Positions 52,906 to 61,535 of a stretch of 64,000 nucleotides of DNA are shown here, one piece after another. Positions within the stretch are counted from its first letter, which is position 1. The number at the start of each line of letters is the position of its first letter. Source of the stretch: Allomuricauda sp. TY007 (lineage in GTDB: Bacteria > Bacteroidota > Bacteroidia > Flavobacteriales > Flavobacteriaceae); contig NZ_WUEG01000002.1 of assembly GCF_010468565.1 (NCBI RefSeq), positions 189,933-253,932 on the forward strand. The letters are read 5' to 3'. Below the pieces are notes generated by a model. It did not search any database, was not told the origin of the DNA, and was given only the letters and a program-made list of their open reading frames with translations. The translations under genes were made by a program, and so were the position numbers.

Positions 52906-53917
52906 CTCTTTTTTCTATGTTGGAGATTTGATTTGCCAATTTCGGCAAATTCTTAAAGTGTACATATGATTTGTTGAAGTCTCCATAGTTCAATGCTGGT
53001 GACCCTTGGAGGACTTCATCATCTTTTACGTTTCTTCCGATTCCGGATTGGGCCTGAATGCGTACCCTATCACCTATGATAATGTGGCCCACAATGCCCA
53101 CTTGACCGCCTATCAAGCAGTTTTTTCCTATTTTGGTGGAACCTGCGACCCCGGTTTGAGCCGCAATGGCGGTATTTTCACCAATTTCTACATTATGTGC
53201 TATTTGGATTTGATTATCCAGTTTCACACCTTTTCTCAAAATAGTGGAACCTAAAGTAGCGCGGTCTATGGTGGTTCCCGCGCCTACATCCACATTATCT
53301 TCTATTATTACGTTGCCTGTCTGCGGTACTTTGCTGTATTCTCCATTTGAATTTGGTGTAAAACCAAACCCATCTGCCCCAATGATCGCACCACCATGGA
53401 TTACACAATTGTTGCCTATAATGGTTTCTGAATAAATCTTGGCCCCGGCAAAAACGATAACATTATTGCCAATAACTACATTGTCGCCCACATAAGCATT
53501 GGGATATATTTTAACGTTATCCCCGATTTTAACATTATCTCCCAAATAGGCAAAAGCACCTAAGTAAAAACCTTCGCCGTAGTTTGCGCTTTCGGAAATG
53601 TAACAAGGGTTTTCGACCCCTATCTTGTTGTTTTTAACTTGATTGTAGTACTCCAATAATTTGGAGAAGGATTTATAGGCATCATCTACCTTAATGAGTG
53701 TGGTAGAAATCTCCTGCTCTGGAATAAAATCCTTGTTTACAATAGTTATTGATGCCTTGGTGGAATAAATGTACGATGTATATTTTGGGTTGGCCAAAAA
53801 GGTCAAAGACCCTTTTTCACCGTCTTCTATCTTGGACAATTTATGGACAGCGATTTGAGGATTTCCCTCAACTTCCCCTTCTAAGATTCCGGCAATTTGG
53901 GTAGCTGTAAATTTCAT
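52883..53917 (-). CDS. lpxD: UDP-3-O-(3-hydroxyacyl)glucosamine N-acyltransferase
   Basis: 344 aa. N-terminal uridine-binding domain (MKFTATQIAGILEGEVEGNP, GSLTFLANPKYTSYIYSTKA), then a hexapeptide beta-helix with IQIAHNVEIGENTAIAAQTG (catalytic His, about residue 245) and a C-terminal helix (FKNLPKLANQISNIEKRVE). It adds the second 3-hydroxyacyl chain to the glucosamine. It follows the HD hydrolase gene by 23 nt and overlaps the start of lpxC/fabZ. Confidence 0.95.
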   Translation of the reverse strand: MKFTATQIAGILEGEVEGNPQIAVHKLSKIEDGEKGSLTFLANPKYTSYIYSTKASITIVNKDFIPEQEISTTLIKVDDAYKSFSKLLEYYNQVKNNKIGVENPCYISESANYGEGFYLGAFAYLGDNVKIGDNVKIYPNAYVGDNVVIGNNVIVFAGAKIYSETIIGNNCVIHGGAIIGADGFGFTPNSNGEYSKVPQTGNVIIEDNVDVGAGTTIDRATLGSTILRKGVKLDNQIQIAHNVEIGENTAIAAQTGVAGSTKIGKNCLIGGQVGIVGHIIIGDRVRIQAQSGIGRNVKDDEVLQGSPALNYGDFNKSYVHFKNLPKLANQISNIEKRVEGEQTK

Positions 53918-53940
53918 TGGTGCAAAAGTAACAAAATTTG

Positions 53941-55164
53941 TTAAACGGCTTTCTTTGGGTAACAGCTGTAATATTTGGTGACGGTTTTGGCCAGTGCTTT
54001 TAGGCTAAGCTGGTCCGACTCCTTTAAAACATCCGAAATTTTTCCGTTCTTTTTTAAAATTTGAATAGCCTCATCCTTAATATAGGCTTTATTGGATATT
54101 TCTCCTTGAAACACAAAATTGGAAGCTTCTTCAACGGAAAGATCATGCTTTTCTATGATCCAATCCAACTTTTCGTTCATTTTTTCAGGAGTCATGGGTC
54201 TCTTTTTTATTTTAACGTGCAAAAGTCTTCTGTCCAAAATCATCATGCACAGTTTGGAAAGCACAAAATCTTCATGGAATTGCCAATTTTTCAAAGCACT
54301 CAGAACATCAATATCGTCCAGTTCGGCAAAAGTCTCCAGAACCTCTTTGTTAAATGCCTGTGCCCTATTGTTCTTCAGAAAAAACAATAATGGTCGACTT
54401 CCCATTAAATCTTCCCCTCTACTCAACAACAGTCTTGCCCGTTGCATGATTCGAATCAACAATTGCTCGGCCACCAATCCTGTTTTGTGCAAGTAAACTT
54501 GCCAATACATAAACCTACGGGCCATCAAAAACTTTTCCACGGCATAAATGGCCTTCTCCTCTACCACCAAATTGCCGTTGACTACGTTTAACATGGAAAT
54601 GAGCCGTTCCGAATTTATGTTCCCCTCGGTAACCCCTGAATAAAAACTATCCCGTTTCAGGTAATCTAACCGGTCCATATCCAATTGACTTGATACGAGT
54701 TGATTTAAGAACGGCTTGGGGTAATCTCCCTTGAATATGGAAATGGCGATATCGAGTTGCCCTTCAAATTCCTTGTTCAGTTCCAACATGAATTTTAGGG
54801 AAATCTGTTCGTGACTTATTTCTTTGGCAACAAATCCTTCCAATGCGTGGGAAAAAGGACCGTGTCCAATATCGTGTAACAAAATGGCACACAATAATCC
54901 TTTCTCTTCTTCATCAGTTATTTCTACATTTTTTAATTTTAAAGCCTGAATGGCCTTGGTCATTAAATGCATGCTGCCCAGCGCATGGTGGAACCGGGTA
55001 TGGTGGGCTCCGGGATATACCAAATAAGAGAGTCCCATTTGGGATATTCGCCTCAATCTTTGAAAGTAAGGGTGCGAGATCAGACTAAAAATTAGTTCGT
55101 TGGGAGTTCCAATAAAACCGTAAATTGGATCGTTGAAAACATTAAGCTTATTGGTTTTTACCAA
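53941..55164 (-). CDS. HD-domain phosphohydrolase (dNTPase/ppGpp-hydrolase-like fold)
   Basis: 407 aa from the TTG at 55164. No ATG precedes the conserved NDPIYGFIGTPNE segment, and a TTG further upstream at 55188 lies in the promoter, so 55164 is the best start. Metal site: HHTRFHHALGSMHLMTKAI (about residue 55), LLCAILLHDIGHGPFSHALE with the HD pair (about 92) and SSQLDMDRLDYLKRDSFYSG (about 160). Relatives include dGTPases and other nucleotide phosphohydrolases. Substrate unknown. It is divergent from porX. Confidence 0.9.
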   Translation of the reverse strand: MVKTNKLNVFNDPIYGFIGTPNELIFSLISHPYFQRLRRISQMGLSYLVYPGAHHTRFHHALGSMHLMTKAIQALKLKNVEITDEEEKGLLCAILLHDIGHGPFSHALEGFVAKEISHEQISLKFMLELNKEFEGQLDIAISIFKGDYPKPFLNQLVSSQLDMDRLDYLKRDSFYSGVTEGNINSERLISMLNVVNGNLVVEEKAIYAVEKFLMARRFMYWQVYLHKTGLVAEQLLIRIMQRARLLLSRGEDLMGSRPLLFFLKNNRAQAFNKEVLETFAELDDIDVLSALKNWQFHEDFVLSKLCMMILDRRLLHVKIKKRPMTPEKMNEKLDWIIEKHDLSVEEASNFVFQGEISNKAYIKDEAIQILKKNGKISDVLKESDQLSLKALAKTVTKYYSCYPKKAV

Positions 55165-55185
55165 AGTTTTTTGTTTTAATTCCCA

Positions 55186-55193
55186 CAAAGATA
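55186..55193 (-). promoter_or_regulatory. -7 box (TATCTTTG) for the HD gene
   Basis: A perfect TAnnTTTG on the - strand, 21 nt before the TTG at 55164, which argues against the longer HD reading frame. It lies 8 nt from the porX ATG in the opposite direction, so the two divergent promoters overlap. Confidence 0.6.
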
Positions 55194-55201
55194 ACTACTA
55201 T

Positions 55202-56746
55202 ATGAACAAGATAACAATTCTTTGGGTCGATGATGAAATAGACCTATTAAAACCTCACATATTATTTCTGGAAAGCAAGGGCTACAAAGTGGTTACCAGC
55301 CAAAGTGGCCAAGATGCCATTGAAGAGATCAAGGAAACTTTTTTTGATATTGTTTTCCTCGATGAAAATATGCCAGGGCTTTCCGGTTTGGAAACCTTGA
55401 CGGAAATAAAAAAATACGATGGTTCCATTCCCGTTGTAATGATTACCAAAAGCGAAGAGGAGTATATTATGGACGAGGCCATTGGTTCCAAAATTGCCGA
55501 TTACTTGATAAAACCCGTCAACCCCAATCAAATTTTACTCTCCTTAAAAAAGAGTTTGGACAATTCCCGATTGGTATCAGAAAAGACCACTGCCAATTAT
55601 CAGCAGGAGTTTCGGAAGATTGCCATGGATCTTTCCATGATCAATACGCAGGAAGAATGGGTGGAACTCTATAAAAAATTGATCTATTGGGAGCTGGAAC
55701 TTGAGCAAATCGAAGACTCCGGTATGTTCGAGATATTGGAATCCCAGAAAACTGAGGCCAATTCGCAGTTTGGGAAGTTTGTGGACAAGAACTATAAAGG
55801 TTGGTTTAGAGATGGTGATGCCCCCATAATGTCCCACACTTTATTCAAAAATAAGATTCAGCCCGAATTGGAAGAGAGCAAAACGCTTTTGGTCGTGATC
55901 GATAATTTACGGTACGATCAATGGTTGGCATTTGAGAAAACATTATCGGCACATTATAAAAAGAAGCAAGAGTGCGCGTATTTCAGCATTCTCCCAACGG
56001 CAACACAATATGCCCGTAACGCCCTCTTTTCTGGCCTAATGCCCTCCGAAATGGAGAAAAGGTATCCTGATTGGTGGAAAAATGACACCGACGAAGGCGG
56101 AAAAAACCTCCACGAATCAGAATTTCTTGGAGAACAATTAAAAAGGCTTGGGCTTAACTTAAACTGGGAATACCATAAAATAAGCAACCTTAAACAAGGT
56201 AAGCAACTGGCTCAAAACTTTAAATCCCAAAAAGATAATGATCTAACTGTTGTTGTCTACAACTTTGTGGATATGCTCTCCCACTCCAAAACAGAAATGG
56301 AGGTGGTTAAGGAACTGGCTGCCAACGATAAAGCCTATCGTTCCCTAACCTTGAGCTGGTTTAAAAATTCGCCCTTGTTGGAAATTATCCAGCAGGCACA
56401 GGATTTGGGAATGAAGTTGATCTTGACAACGGACCACGGCACCATCAATGTAAAACAGCCGTCCAAGGTAATTGGTGACAGGGAAACCAGCTTGAACCTT
56501 CGCTATAAAACAGGGAGAAGCCTTACCTATCAGGACAAAGATGTGTTGGCTACAAAGAATCCCCAGGAGATTCACTTGCCCAACATTAATTTGAGCAGTA
56601 GTTACATTTTTGCCAAGAACGACCTCTTTTTTGCTTATCCGAACAATTACAATCATTATGTAAGCTATTACAGAAACACCTATCAACATGGTGGTGTTTC
56701 GTTGGAAGAAATGATAGTTCCTTTTGTAGTTTTGGATCCTAAATAA
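55202..56746 (+). CDS. porX: PorX-type response regulator with PglZ phosphatase domain
   Basis: 514 aa from the ATG at 55202; an upstream frame is rejected because it reads through the divergent promoter. Residues 1-120 are a CheY-like receiver (WVDDEIDLL with Asp10/Asp11, phospho-acceptor Asp54 in VFLDENMPG, VVMITKSEEE). Residues about 200-514 are an alkaline-phosphatase-like PglZ domain (VVIDNLRYDQW, TATQYARNALFSG, LTTDHGTINVKQP). This architecture matches PorX, which with the sensor kinase PorY controls type IX secretion genes. No porY or T9SS core gene is in the window. tsaE follows after 7 nt. Confidence 0.92.
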   Translation: MNKITILWVDDEIDLLKPHILFLESKGYKVVTSQSGQDAIEEIKETFFDIVFLDENMPGLSGLETLTEIKKYDGSIPVVMITKSEEEYIMDEAIGSKIADYLIKPVNPNQILLSLKKSLDNSRLVSEKTTANYQQEFRKIAMDLSMINTQEEWVELYKKLIYWELELEQIEDSGMFEILESQKTEANSQFGKFVDKNYKGWFRDGDAPIMSHTLFKNKIQPELEESKTLLVVIDNLRYDQWLAFEKTLSAHYKKKQECAYFSILPTATQYARNALFSGLMPSEMEKRYPDWWKNDTDEGGKNLHESEFLGEQLKRLGLNLNWEYHKISNLKQGKQLAQNFKSQKDNDLTVVVYNFVDMLSHSKTEMEVVKELAANDKAYRSLTLSWFKNSPLLEIIQQAQDLGMKLILTTDHGTINVKQPSKVIGDRETSLNLRYKTGRSLTYQDKDVLATKNPQEIHLPNINLSSSYIFAKNDLFFAYPNNYNHYVSYYRNTYQHGGVSLEEMIVPFVVLDPK

Positions 56747-56753
56747 ATCTATT

Positions 56754-57170
56754 TTGAAAAGAAACTTTGAATTGAATGAAATCCATGAGGTTGCCAAAGA
56801 ACTACTGGAAAAAGCACCGAACAAGGTGCTTTGTTTGTATGGTGATATGGGAGTTGGCAAGACTACTTTGGTAAAAGCCTTGGTAAAAGAACTTGGAGCG
56901 GTGGATGTGGCCAGCAGCCCCACTTTTGGTTTGGTAAACGAGTACCATGATGATGAGGATAACCCAATAGCATACCATTTTGATTTTTATAGATTAAATG
57001 ATGAAATGGAAGCCTTGGACATGGGCTTGGAGGATTATTTGAGTTCCGACGCTTGGTTGTTTATTGAGTGGCCCGATAAAATCCCATCCTTACTTCCAGA
57101 GGATGCTGTGGGTGTATTCTTGCACTTTGTCGAGGAAAGCACACGTTCAATCGAGTTAAATATTTCTTAA
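56754..57170 (+). CDS. tsaE: tRNA threonylcarbamoyladenosine biosynthesis ATPase
   Basis: 138 aa with Walker A YGDMGVGKTTLVKALVKELG (about residues 28-47), SPTFGLVNEY and a YHFDFYRLNDEME segment. It works with TsaB and TsaD to make t6A in tRNAs reading ANN codons. The start is a TTG (LKRNFELNEI), 7 nt after the porX stop; no ATG is available in frame. Confidence 0.94.
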   Translation: MKRNFELNEIHEVAKELLEKAPNKVLCLYGDMGVGKTTLVKALVKELGAVDVASSPTFGLVNEYHDDEDNPIAYHFDFYRLNDEMEALDMGLEDYLSSDAWLFIEWPDKIPSLLPEDAVGVFLHFVEESTRSIELNIS

Positions 57171-57295
57171 GGGATCATCCCGGTATCTTCATCGCAATTA
57201 TTGTTCAGAGCAAGCTTATTTCGATAAAGTGTTTATTTTTTTCGTTTAAAAACCAATTTTATCGACAAAAAGCACGGTAGGTTGAAATATTTTCC

Positions 57296-57303
57296 TACAT
57301 TTG
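57296..57303 (+). promoter_or_regulatory. -7 box (TACATTTG) for the 44-aa peptide
   Basis: A perfect TAnnTTTG, 41 nt before the ATG at 57345. No TTG at the normal -33 spacing was seen. With the terminator at 57503-57537 it frames a single-gene transcript. Confidence 0.55.
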
Positions 57304-57344
57304 TTCTGAAATGAATTCATTTATTAACCAAAAACTCTTTTACG

Positions 57345-57479
57345 ATGAACACTAAAAAAGTTTTTTTTGGATTGCTAGCTGTTGCATTTTTGGCAATGAC
57401 CGCTGTTTCGACAAGCGTTGTTAAAATTGACAAAGACCAAACAGTAAGCATCGATAGAAAAGACATCAAGAAATTGTAG
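57345..57479 (+). CDS. 44-aa exported peptide
   Basis: ATG at 57345, TAG at 57477-57479. It has a complete Sec-type signal (MNTKKVFFGLLAVAFLAMTA, hydrophobic core then VSTSVV) and a short charged mature part (KIDKDQTVSIDRKDIKKL). It has its own -7 box and a strong terminator, so it is very probably expressed, perhaps highly. No family known to me; could be a surface, adhesion or signalling peptide. Confidence 0.7.
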   Translation: MNTKKVFFGLLAVAFLAMTAVSTSVVKIDKDQTVSIDRKDIKKL

Positions 57480-57502
57480 AACTCTTTTTATCGCAACCAG
57501 AG

Positions 57503-57537
57503 AATAATCCCTTTTTTTAGAAGGGATTATTTTTTTT
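57503..57537 (+). terminator. Intrinsic terminator of the 44-aa peptide gene
   Basis: Perfect 11-bp arms AATAATCCCTT and AAGGGATTATT around a seven-base loop, then a T-run. Confidence 0.92.
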
Positions 57538-57572
57538 ACAATAATCTTTCATTTTTATAGTTATTTAGAATA

Positions 57573-58112
57573 ATGAAGGATAAATTTACGGTTAAGAAGA
57601 AGTTTATTATTGAAGGGTTTCTGTCACTATTGATAGCAATTACCCCGTTGATGTTTTATTTCTACAAGTACATGCCACTTGAAGAAACATGGCGTTTTTT
57701 GGGTATAGAATTTACTGCCAATGGATTCAACGATGTAAGTGATGCTTTTTATTATTACTTCAATAAAATTGTTCCTCTGCTGTTACTTGTCATTTGGTAT
57801 ATAACTTCAAGGAACTGGTGGTATCATGCAATTCTTATACCCATAGCCATGTACAGCTTTCAATTCTTCAATGTGTTGAATTATGAAAACAGTAAGTTGG
57901 ATGAAAATGAGATTTTGTATGTTATTGCTGTTACCATGGTAGTAGTACCAATTGTCTACTTTATAAGGGTCAAATTAGTTGATAAACATGTACACGGTAT
58001 CGACTTGGAGGCCATGGATACCGAACTTCAAATACTCAAGGAAAAAGAAGAATTGCGCAAAGAACGCGAGAAACTGGAACAACGTCAAAAGACTGCTTCA
58101 AAAAAAATGTAA
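57573..58112 (+). CDS. Hypothetical membrane protein with cytosolic coiled-coil tail
   Basis: 179 aa with four likely membrane helices (about residues 12-30, 62-80, 85-102 and 112-132). The last 45 residues are a charged coiled coil (ELQILKEKEELRKEREKLEQ) ending in a basic KTASKKM. No signal peptide or recognised domain. It lies between the exported peptide's terminator and alanine dehydrogenase, with a 44-nt gap to the latter. Confidence 0.8.
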   Translation: MKDKFTVKKKFIIEGFLSLLIAITPLMFYFYKYMPLEETWRFLGIEFTANGFNDVSDAFYYYFNKIVPLLLLVIWYITSRNWWYHAILIPIAMYSFQFFNVLNYENSKLDENEILYVIAVTMVVVPIVYFIRVKLVDKHVHGIDLEAMDTELQILKEKEELRKEREKLEQRQKTASKKM

Positions 58113-58156
58113 ATTTGTTTTAATACCTGGCGGTATTATGAATAGATTTACCGTTT

Positions 58157-59356
58157 ATGAGCCAAGCTTCATCCCCATTTAGCAAACAACAATTGCTCCC
58201 CCAAGAAGAAACCCTAGAGGTTGTAAAACAAAAGGGAGAACTTTTTATAGGCATTCCAAAAGAAAACCAGTATCAAGAAAAGCGGGTATGCCTTACCCCG
58301 GACGCAGTTAACGCCATTACAGCACACGGACATCGGGTATTGGTGGAATCCGGAGCCGGAGAGGGTGCCAATTTTTCGGATCTGGACTATACGAATGCAG
58401 GGGCGGAGATTACAAGGGATACCAAAAAAGTATTCTCCTGCCCCTTAATTTTAAAAGTGGAGCCCCCTACCCTTTCGGAAATAGATATATTAAATCCACA
58501 GACCATCGTTATTTCTGCTTTGCAGATTAAGACCCAGAACAAGGAGTATTTTGAGATTATGGCCAAAAAGCGTCTCACGGCCATCGCTTTCGAATACATT
58601 CGGGATGATGATGGAAACTACCCAGCTGTTCGGTCGTTGAGCGAAATTGCAGGAATTTCCTCCATTTTAATTGCCTCGGAATTGATGGCAAACCCCAGTA
58701 CGGGCAACGGATTAATGTTTGGAAATATTAGCGGGGTACCTCCTGTTGAAGTGGTCATTATTGGAGCCGGAACCGTAGGTGAGTTTGCAGCCAGGTCTGC
58801 CTTAGGGCTTGGAGCCAATGTAAAGGTCTTTGACAATTCCATCAGTAAACTCAGAAATTTGCAAACCAACCTTAACCAAACTTTGTACACCTCCACTGTG
58901 CAACCCAAAAATTTGATCAAATCCTTGCAACGTTGCGATGTTGCCATTGGCGCCACCCGTGGAAAGGACCGTTCACCCGTGGTTGTTTCCAGTTCGATGG
59001 TAGAAAACATGAAAAAAGGGGCGGTGATCATTGATGTGAGCATAGACATGGGCGGTTGTTTTGAAACCTCCGAGGTGACCACACACAGAAAACCCACTTT
59101 TGAGAAATATGGGGTGGTCCATTATGGTGTTCCCAATATTCCATCGAGGTATCCAAGAACATCGTCTATTTCCATAAGTAATATTTTTACGCCCTATTTA
59201 TTGAAAATTGGCGAAGAGGGCGGTCTGGAGCATTCACTTCGGTTTGATAAAGGCTTGCGCAACGGACTTTATATGTACCACGGTATATTGACCAACAAAT
59301 CTGTGGGCGATTGGTTCGGCTTGAGCTATAACGATATTAATTTTCTTATTTTTTAA
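58157..59356 (+). CDS. ald: Alanine dehydrogenase
   Basis: 399 aa of the AlaDH/PNT family. The N-terminal catalytic domain opens GIPKENQYQEKRVCLTPDA (about residue 33) and has the substrate-binding Lys in PLILKVEPPTL; the Rossmann domain has VVIIGAGTVGEFAARSALGLGA (about 199). It makes pyruvate and ammonia from L-alanine with NAD, reversibly. The first 30 or so residues are an extension before the conserved start. DUF4258 follows after 5 nt. Confidence 0.93.
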   Translation: MSQASSPFSKQQLLPQEETLEVVKQKGELFIGIPKENQYQEKRVCLTPDAVNAITAHGHRVLVESGAGEGANFSDLDYTNAGAEITRDTKKVFSCPLILKVEPPTLSEIDILNPQTIVISALQIKTQNKEYFEIMAKKRLTAIAFEYIRDDDGNYPAVRSLSEIAGISSILIASELMANPSTGNGLMFGNISGVPPVEVVIIGAGTVGEFAARSALGLGANVKVFDNSISKLRNLQTNLNQTLYTSTVQPKNLIKSLQRCDVAIGATRGKDRSPVVVSSSMVENMKKGAVIIDVSIDMGGCFETSEVTTHRKPTFEKYGVVHYGVPNIPSRYPRTSSISISNIFTPYLLKIGEEGGLEHSLRFDKGLRNGLYMYHGILTNKSVGDWFGLSYNDINFLIF

Positions 59357-59361
59357 TGTAG

Positions 59362-59721
59362 ATGGCATTTTTGAAACGATTGGGATGGTACCTAGTAGGA
59401 CTGTCCATAGGATTGATTTTTTTGGTTTTTATTTTGAAGAAAAAATCGGGTGAAGAGGGGTTGGATTTCTGCTACTTCCCTAATTGTAGGGTACTCAAGG
59501 ATATGCGTTCCAAACCGTTGACATTCTCCGAATCCCTACCCGAGCAATATCGAGACACTTTGCTGATCCAGTCCTTTTTAGAGGATGGAGACGTGGATTT
59601 TGGTAAAAGTGATACCAAATCCGAACCGTGCAAGACGTATTTTGTTAAAAAAGAAGCTGTCTATGTTAAAATTAAAAACTGCTCTGATCGTATACAGGTT
59701 GAAAATGTTTTGATTGACTAA
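59362..59721 (+). CDS. DUF4258 domain protein, membrane-anchored
   Basis: 119 aa. An N-terminal membrane helix (LGWYLVGLSIGLIFLVFIL) is followed by a basic linker and a small DUF4258-like domain (CYFPNCRVLKDMRSKPLTFS, CKTYFVKKEAVYVKIKNCSD). The family has no known function. It is 5 nt after ald, an arrangement I recall from other Flavobacteriaceae, which suggests co-transcription. Confidence 0.8.
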   Translation: MAFLKRLGWYLVGLSIGLIFLVFILKKKSGEEGLDFCYFPNCRVLKDMRSKPLTFSESLPEQYRDTLLIQSFLEDGDVDFGKSDTKSEPCKTYFVKKEAVYVKIKNCSDRIQVENVLID

Positions 59722-59834
59722 TTTGTTATTTTATTGTGCATTCGTCAATTTATGTGACCCATATATCAACTTGTAGATGGATTTCTATTTAATGTGTCGT
59801 ATATTTCTTGCTTTTTTGAGATCAAGAGTTTGAC

Positions 59835-61520
59835 ATGAAATTTGTTTTGGCCAAAGAATATAAAATAGCTATCTGTCTTTTTTTAAGTTGTGCTACCCCC
59901 TGCTGTGCTCAAAATAGTGTTAGTTATTCAGAAAATTTATCGGGCCTCTCTTATGATGAGCTATACGAAATTATGGTGTCCGATGCAGATTCTCTTTATC
60001 TGGAAAATGCCTTTTCTGCTTATGTGAAAAAAGCTAAAAATAACCGAGATACTTTGGAGTTGGCGCAAGCTTTTCGTTTGAAAGCTTATAATTTGAATTT
60101 TCCAGAGTCAATAAAAAGTGTCGATTCTTCCATCTCAATTGCAAAAAGTATTGAAAGCCCCGACATTAAAGAACTAGATGAATTCATGGCGTTTGCATAT
60201 TATACCAAAGGAGCTCTGTACTATGAAAAAGATTTAAATTATAAGGCTATTGAGCAGTTCATAAAGAGTTATGAGTTGATCAAGAATTCAGACAATAAAA
60301 GATTATTAATAATTGATTTATTGTTAATAGCTGATATAAAAGCTGTTTATGGTGAAGAAGACGAAGCTATTGTACTACAAAGGAGAACTTTGAGTTATTT
60401 GAAAAAAAATAAATCGAGAATTGATGATTATGAATCTCAATATTTGTTGTGGACTGAGCAAATGGTGAGAACCTTTCTGTTTGCTAAGAAACTGGATTCG
60501 GCAGCAAAGTACGTTGACATTGGGATTTCAATGGCCAATAGCGAAAATCTTAAGCCCCAATTACGTGACTTTAGAATACAGCAAGCAAAATTGAATTTTT
60601 ACTTGGAGAAATATAAAGAGTCCTCTGACACTTTAACAAAGTATCTCAATGAAAATGATGGGCTATGGTTTGCAGATGATTTATTCTATTTAGGAATGAT
60701 AGAGGGTGAGCTGGGCAATTTTCAAATAAAACAGAAATATTTTTTAACTATAGATAGTGTTATCAAGGCAAACGGTTATCCTCTACGAGACAATTTTAAT
60801 GAAGTTTACCAATTCCTTTTAAAGCAGGCCGTTAAAGACGGCAACACCACTTTAGCAGATGACTATTTAAACAAGGTCGTTTATTACGATAGTCTATTAT
60901 TGACTACCCAAAAAAATCTACGTGAAATTACACTTAAAAAATTTGACCTTCCTATGCAAGAAGAGGAAAAACAAATTTTGGGAAACATCATTTCTTCCAA
61001 ATCCAAGTGGTTAATGTGGTTCTATGTCATTAGTGGAGTTATGCTCGTTGGATTCATGGGGTACTACATCAAATATAGGAGGACAAAAAATAGGCTTACC
61101 AATTTAATGGACCACAACATAGTTCTTGAAGATCATAGTTCCTTAAAAGAGGACAAGGATCAATTGGATGAGGAGACCGCCACCAAAGTTTTGCAAAGTC
61201 TTGATGATTGGGAAAAGAAGAAAGGCTTTTTAGATAATTCGCTGACACAACAAACGCTTGCAAAAGAGTTAAACACCAACAGTTCCTACCTATCCAAGGT
61301 AATCAACGCTCACAAGAATAAAAATTTTGCAAGCTACCTAAAAGATGTTCGGATTACTTATGCGATAAATCATTTAAAGGAAAACCCAAAGATTGTGAAA
61401 ACCAAATCCATGATCCAGATAGCCGAAATGTACGGGTTTAACTCCTTAAGCGTTTTCACAAAGTCTTTTAAAAACAAAACCGGGGTAACGCCAGGGGTAT
61501 TCTTTAAGAGGATTTTGTAG
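59835..61520 (+). CDS. Membrane-anchored TPR sensor with AraC-type HTH
   Basis: 561 aa. N-terminal signal (ICLFLSCATPCCAQ), then a helical tetratricopeptide-like region in the periplasm (about residues 40-370). One transmembrane helix follows (WLMWFYVISGVMLVGFMGYY, about 395) and a cytosolic AraC-type double HTH closes the protein (about 450-561): LAKELNTNSSYLSKVINAHK and MIQIAEMYGFNSLSVFTKSF. One chain therefore joins an external sensor to a DNA-binding domain without a kinase. Target and signal unknown. Convergent with a probable outer-membrane protein gene, 15 nt apart. Confidence 0.88.
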   Translation: MKFVLAKEYKIAICLFLSCATPCCAQNSVSYSENLSGLSYDELYEIMVSDADSLYLENAFSAYVKKAKNNRDTLELAQAFRLKAYNLNFPESIKSVDSSISIAKSIESPDIKELDEFMAFAYYTKGALYYEKDLNYKAIEQFIKSYELIKNSDNKRLLIIDLLLIADIKAVYGEEDEAIVLQRRTLSYLKKNKSRIDDYESQYLLWTEQMVRTFLFAKKLDSAAKYVDIGISMANSENLKPQLRDFRIQQAKLNFYLEKYKESSDTLTKYLNENDGLWFADDLFYLGMIEGELGNFQIKQKYFLTIDSVIKANGYPLRDNFNEVYQFLLKQAVKDGNTTLADDYLNKVVYYDSLLLTTQKNLREITLKKFDLPMQEEEKQILGNIISSKSKWLMWFYVISGVMLVGFMGYYIKYRRTKNRLTNLMDHNIVLEDHSSLKEDKDQLDEETATKVLQSLDDWEKKKGFLDNSLTQQTLAKELNTNSSYLSKVINAHKNKNFASYLKDVRITYAINHLKENPKIVKTKSMIQIAEMYGFNSLSVFTKSFKNKTGVTPGVFFKRIL

Positions 61521-61535
61521 GGTGAGTGGAAAAAT

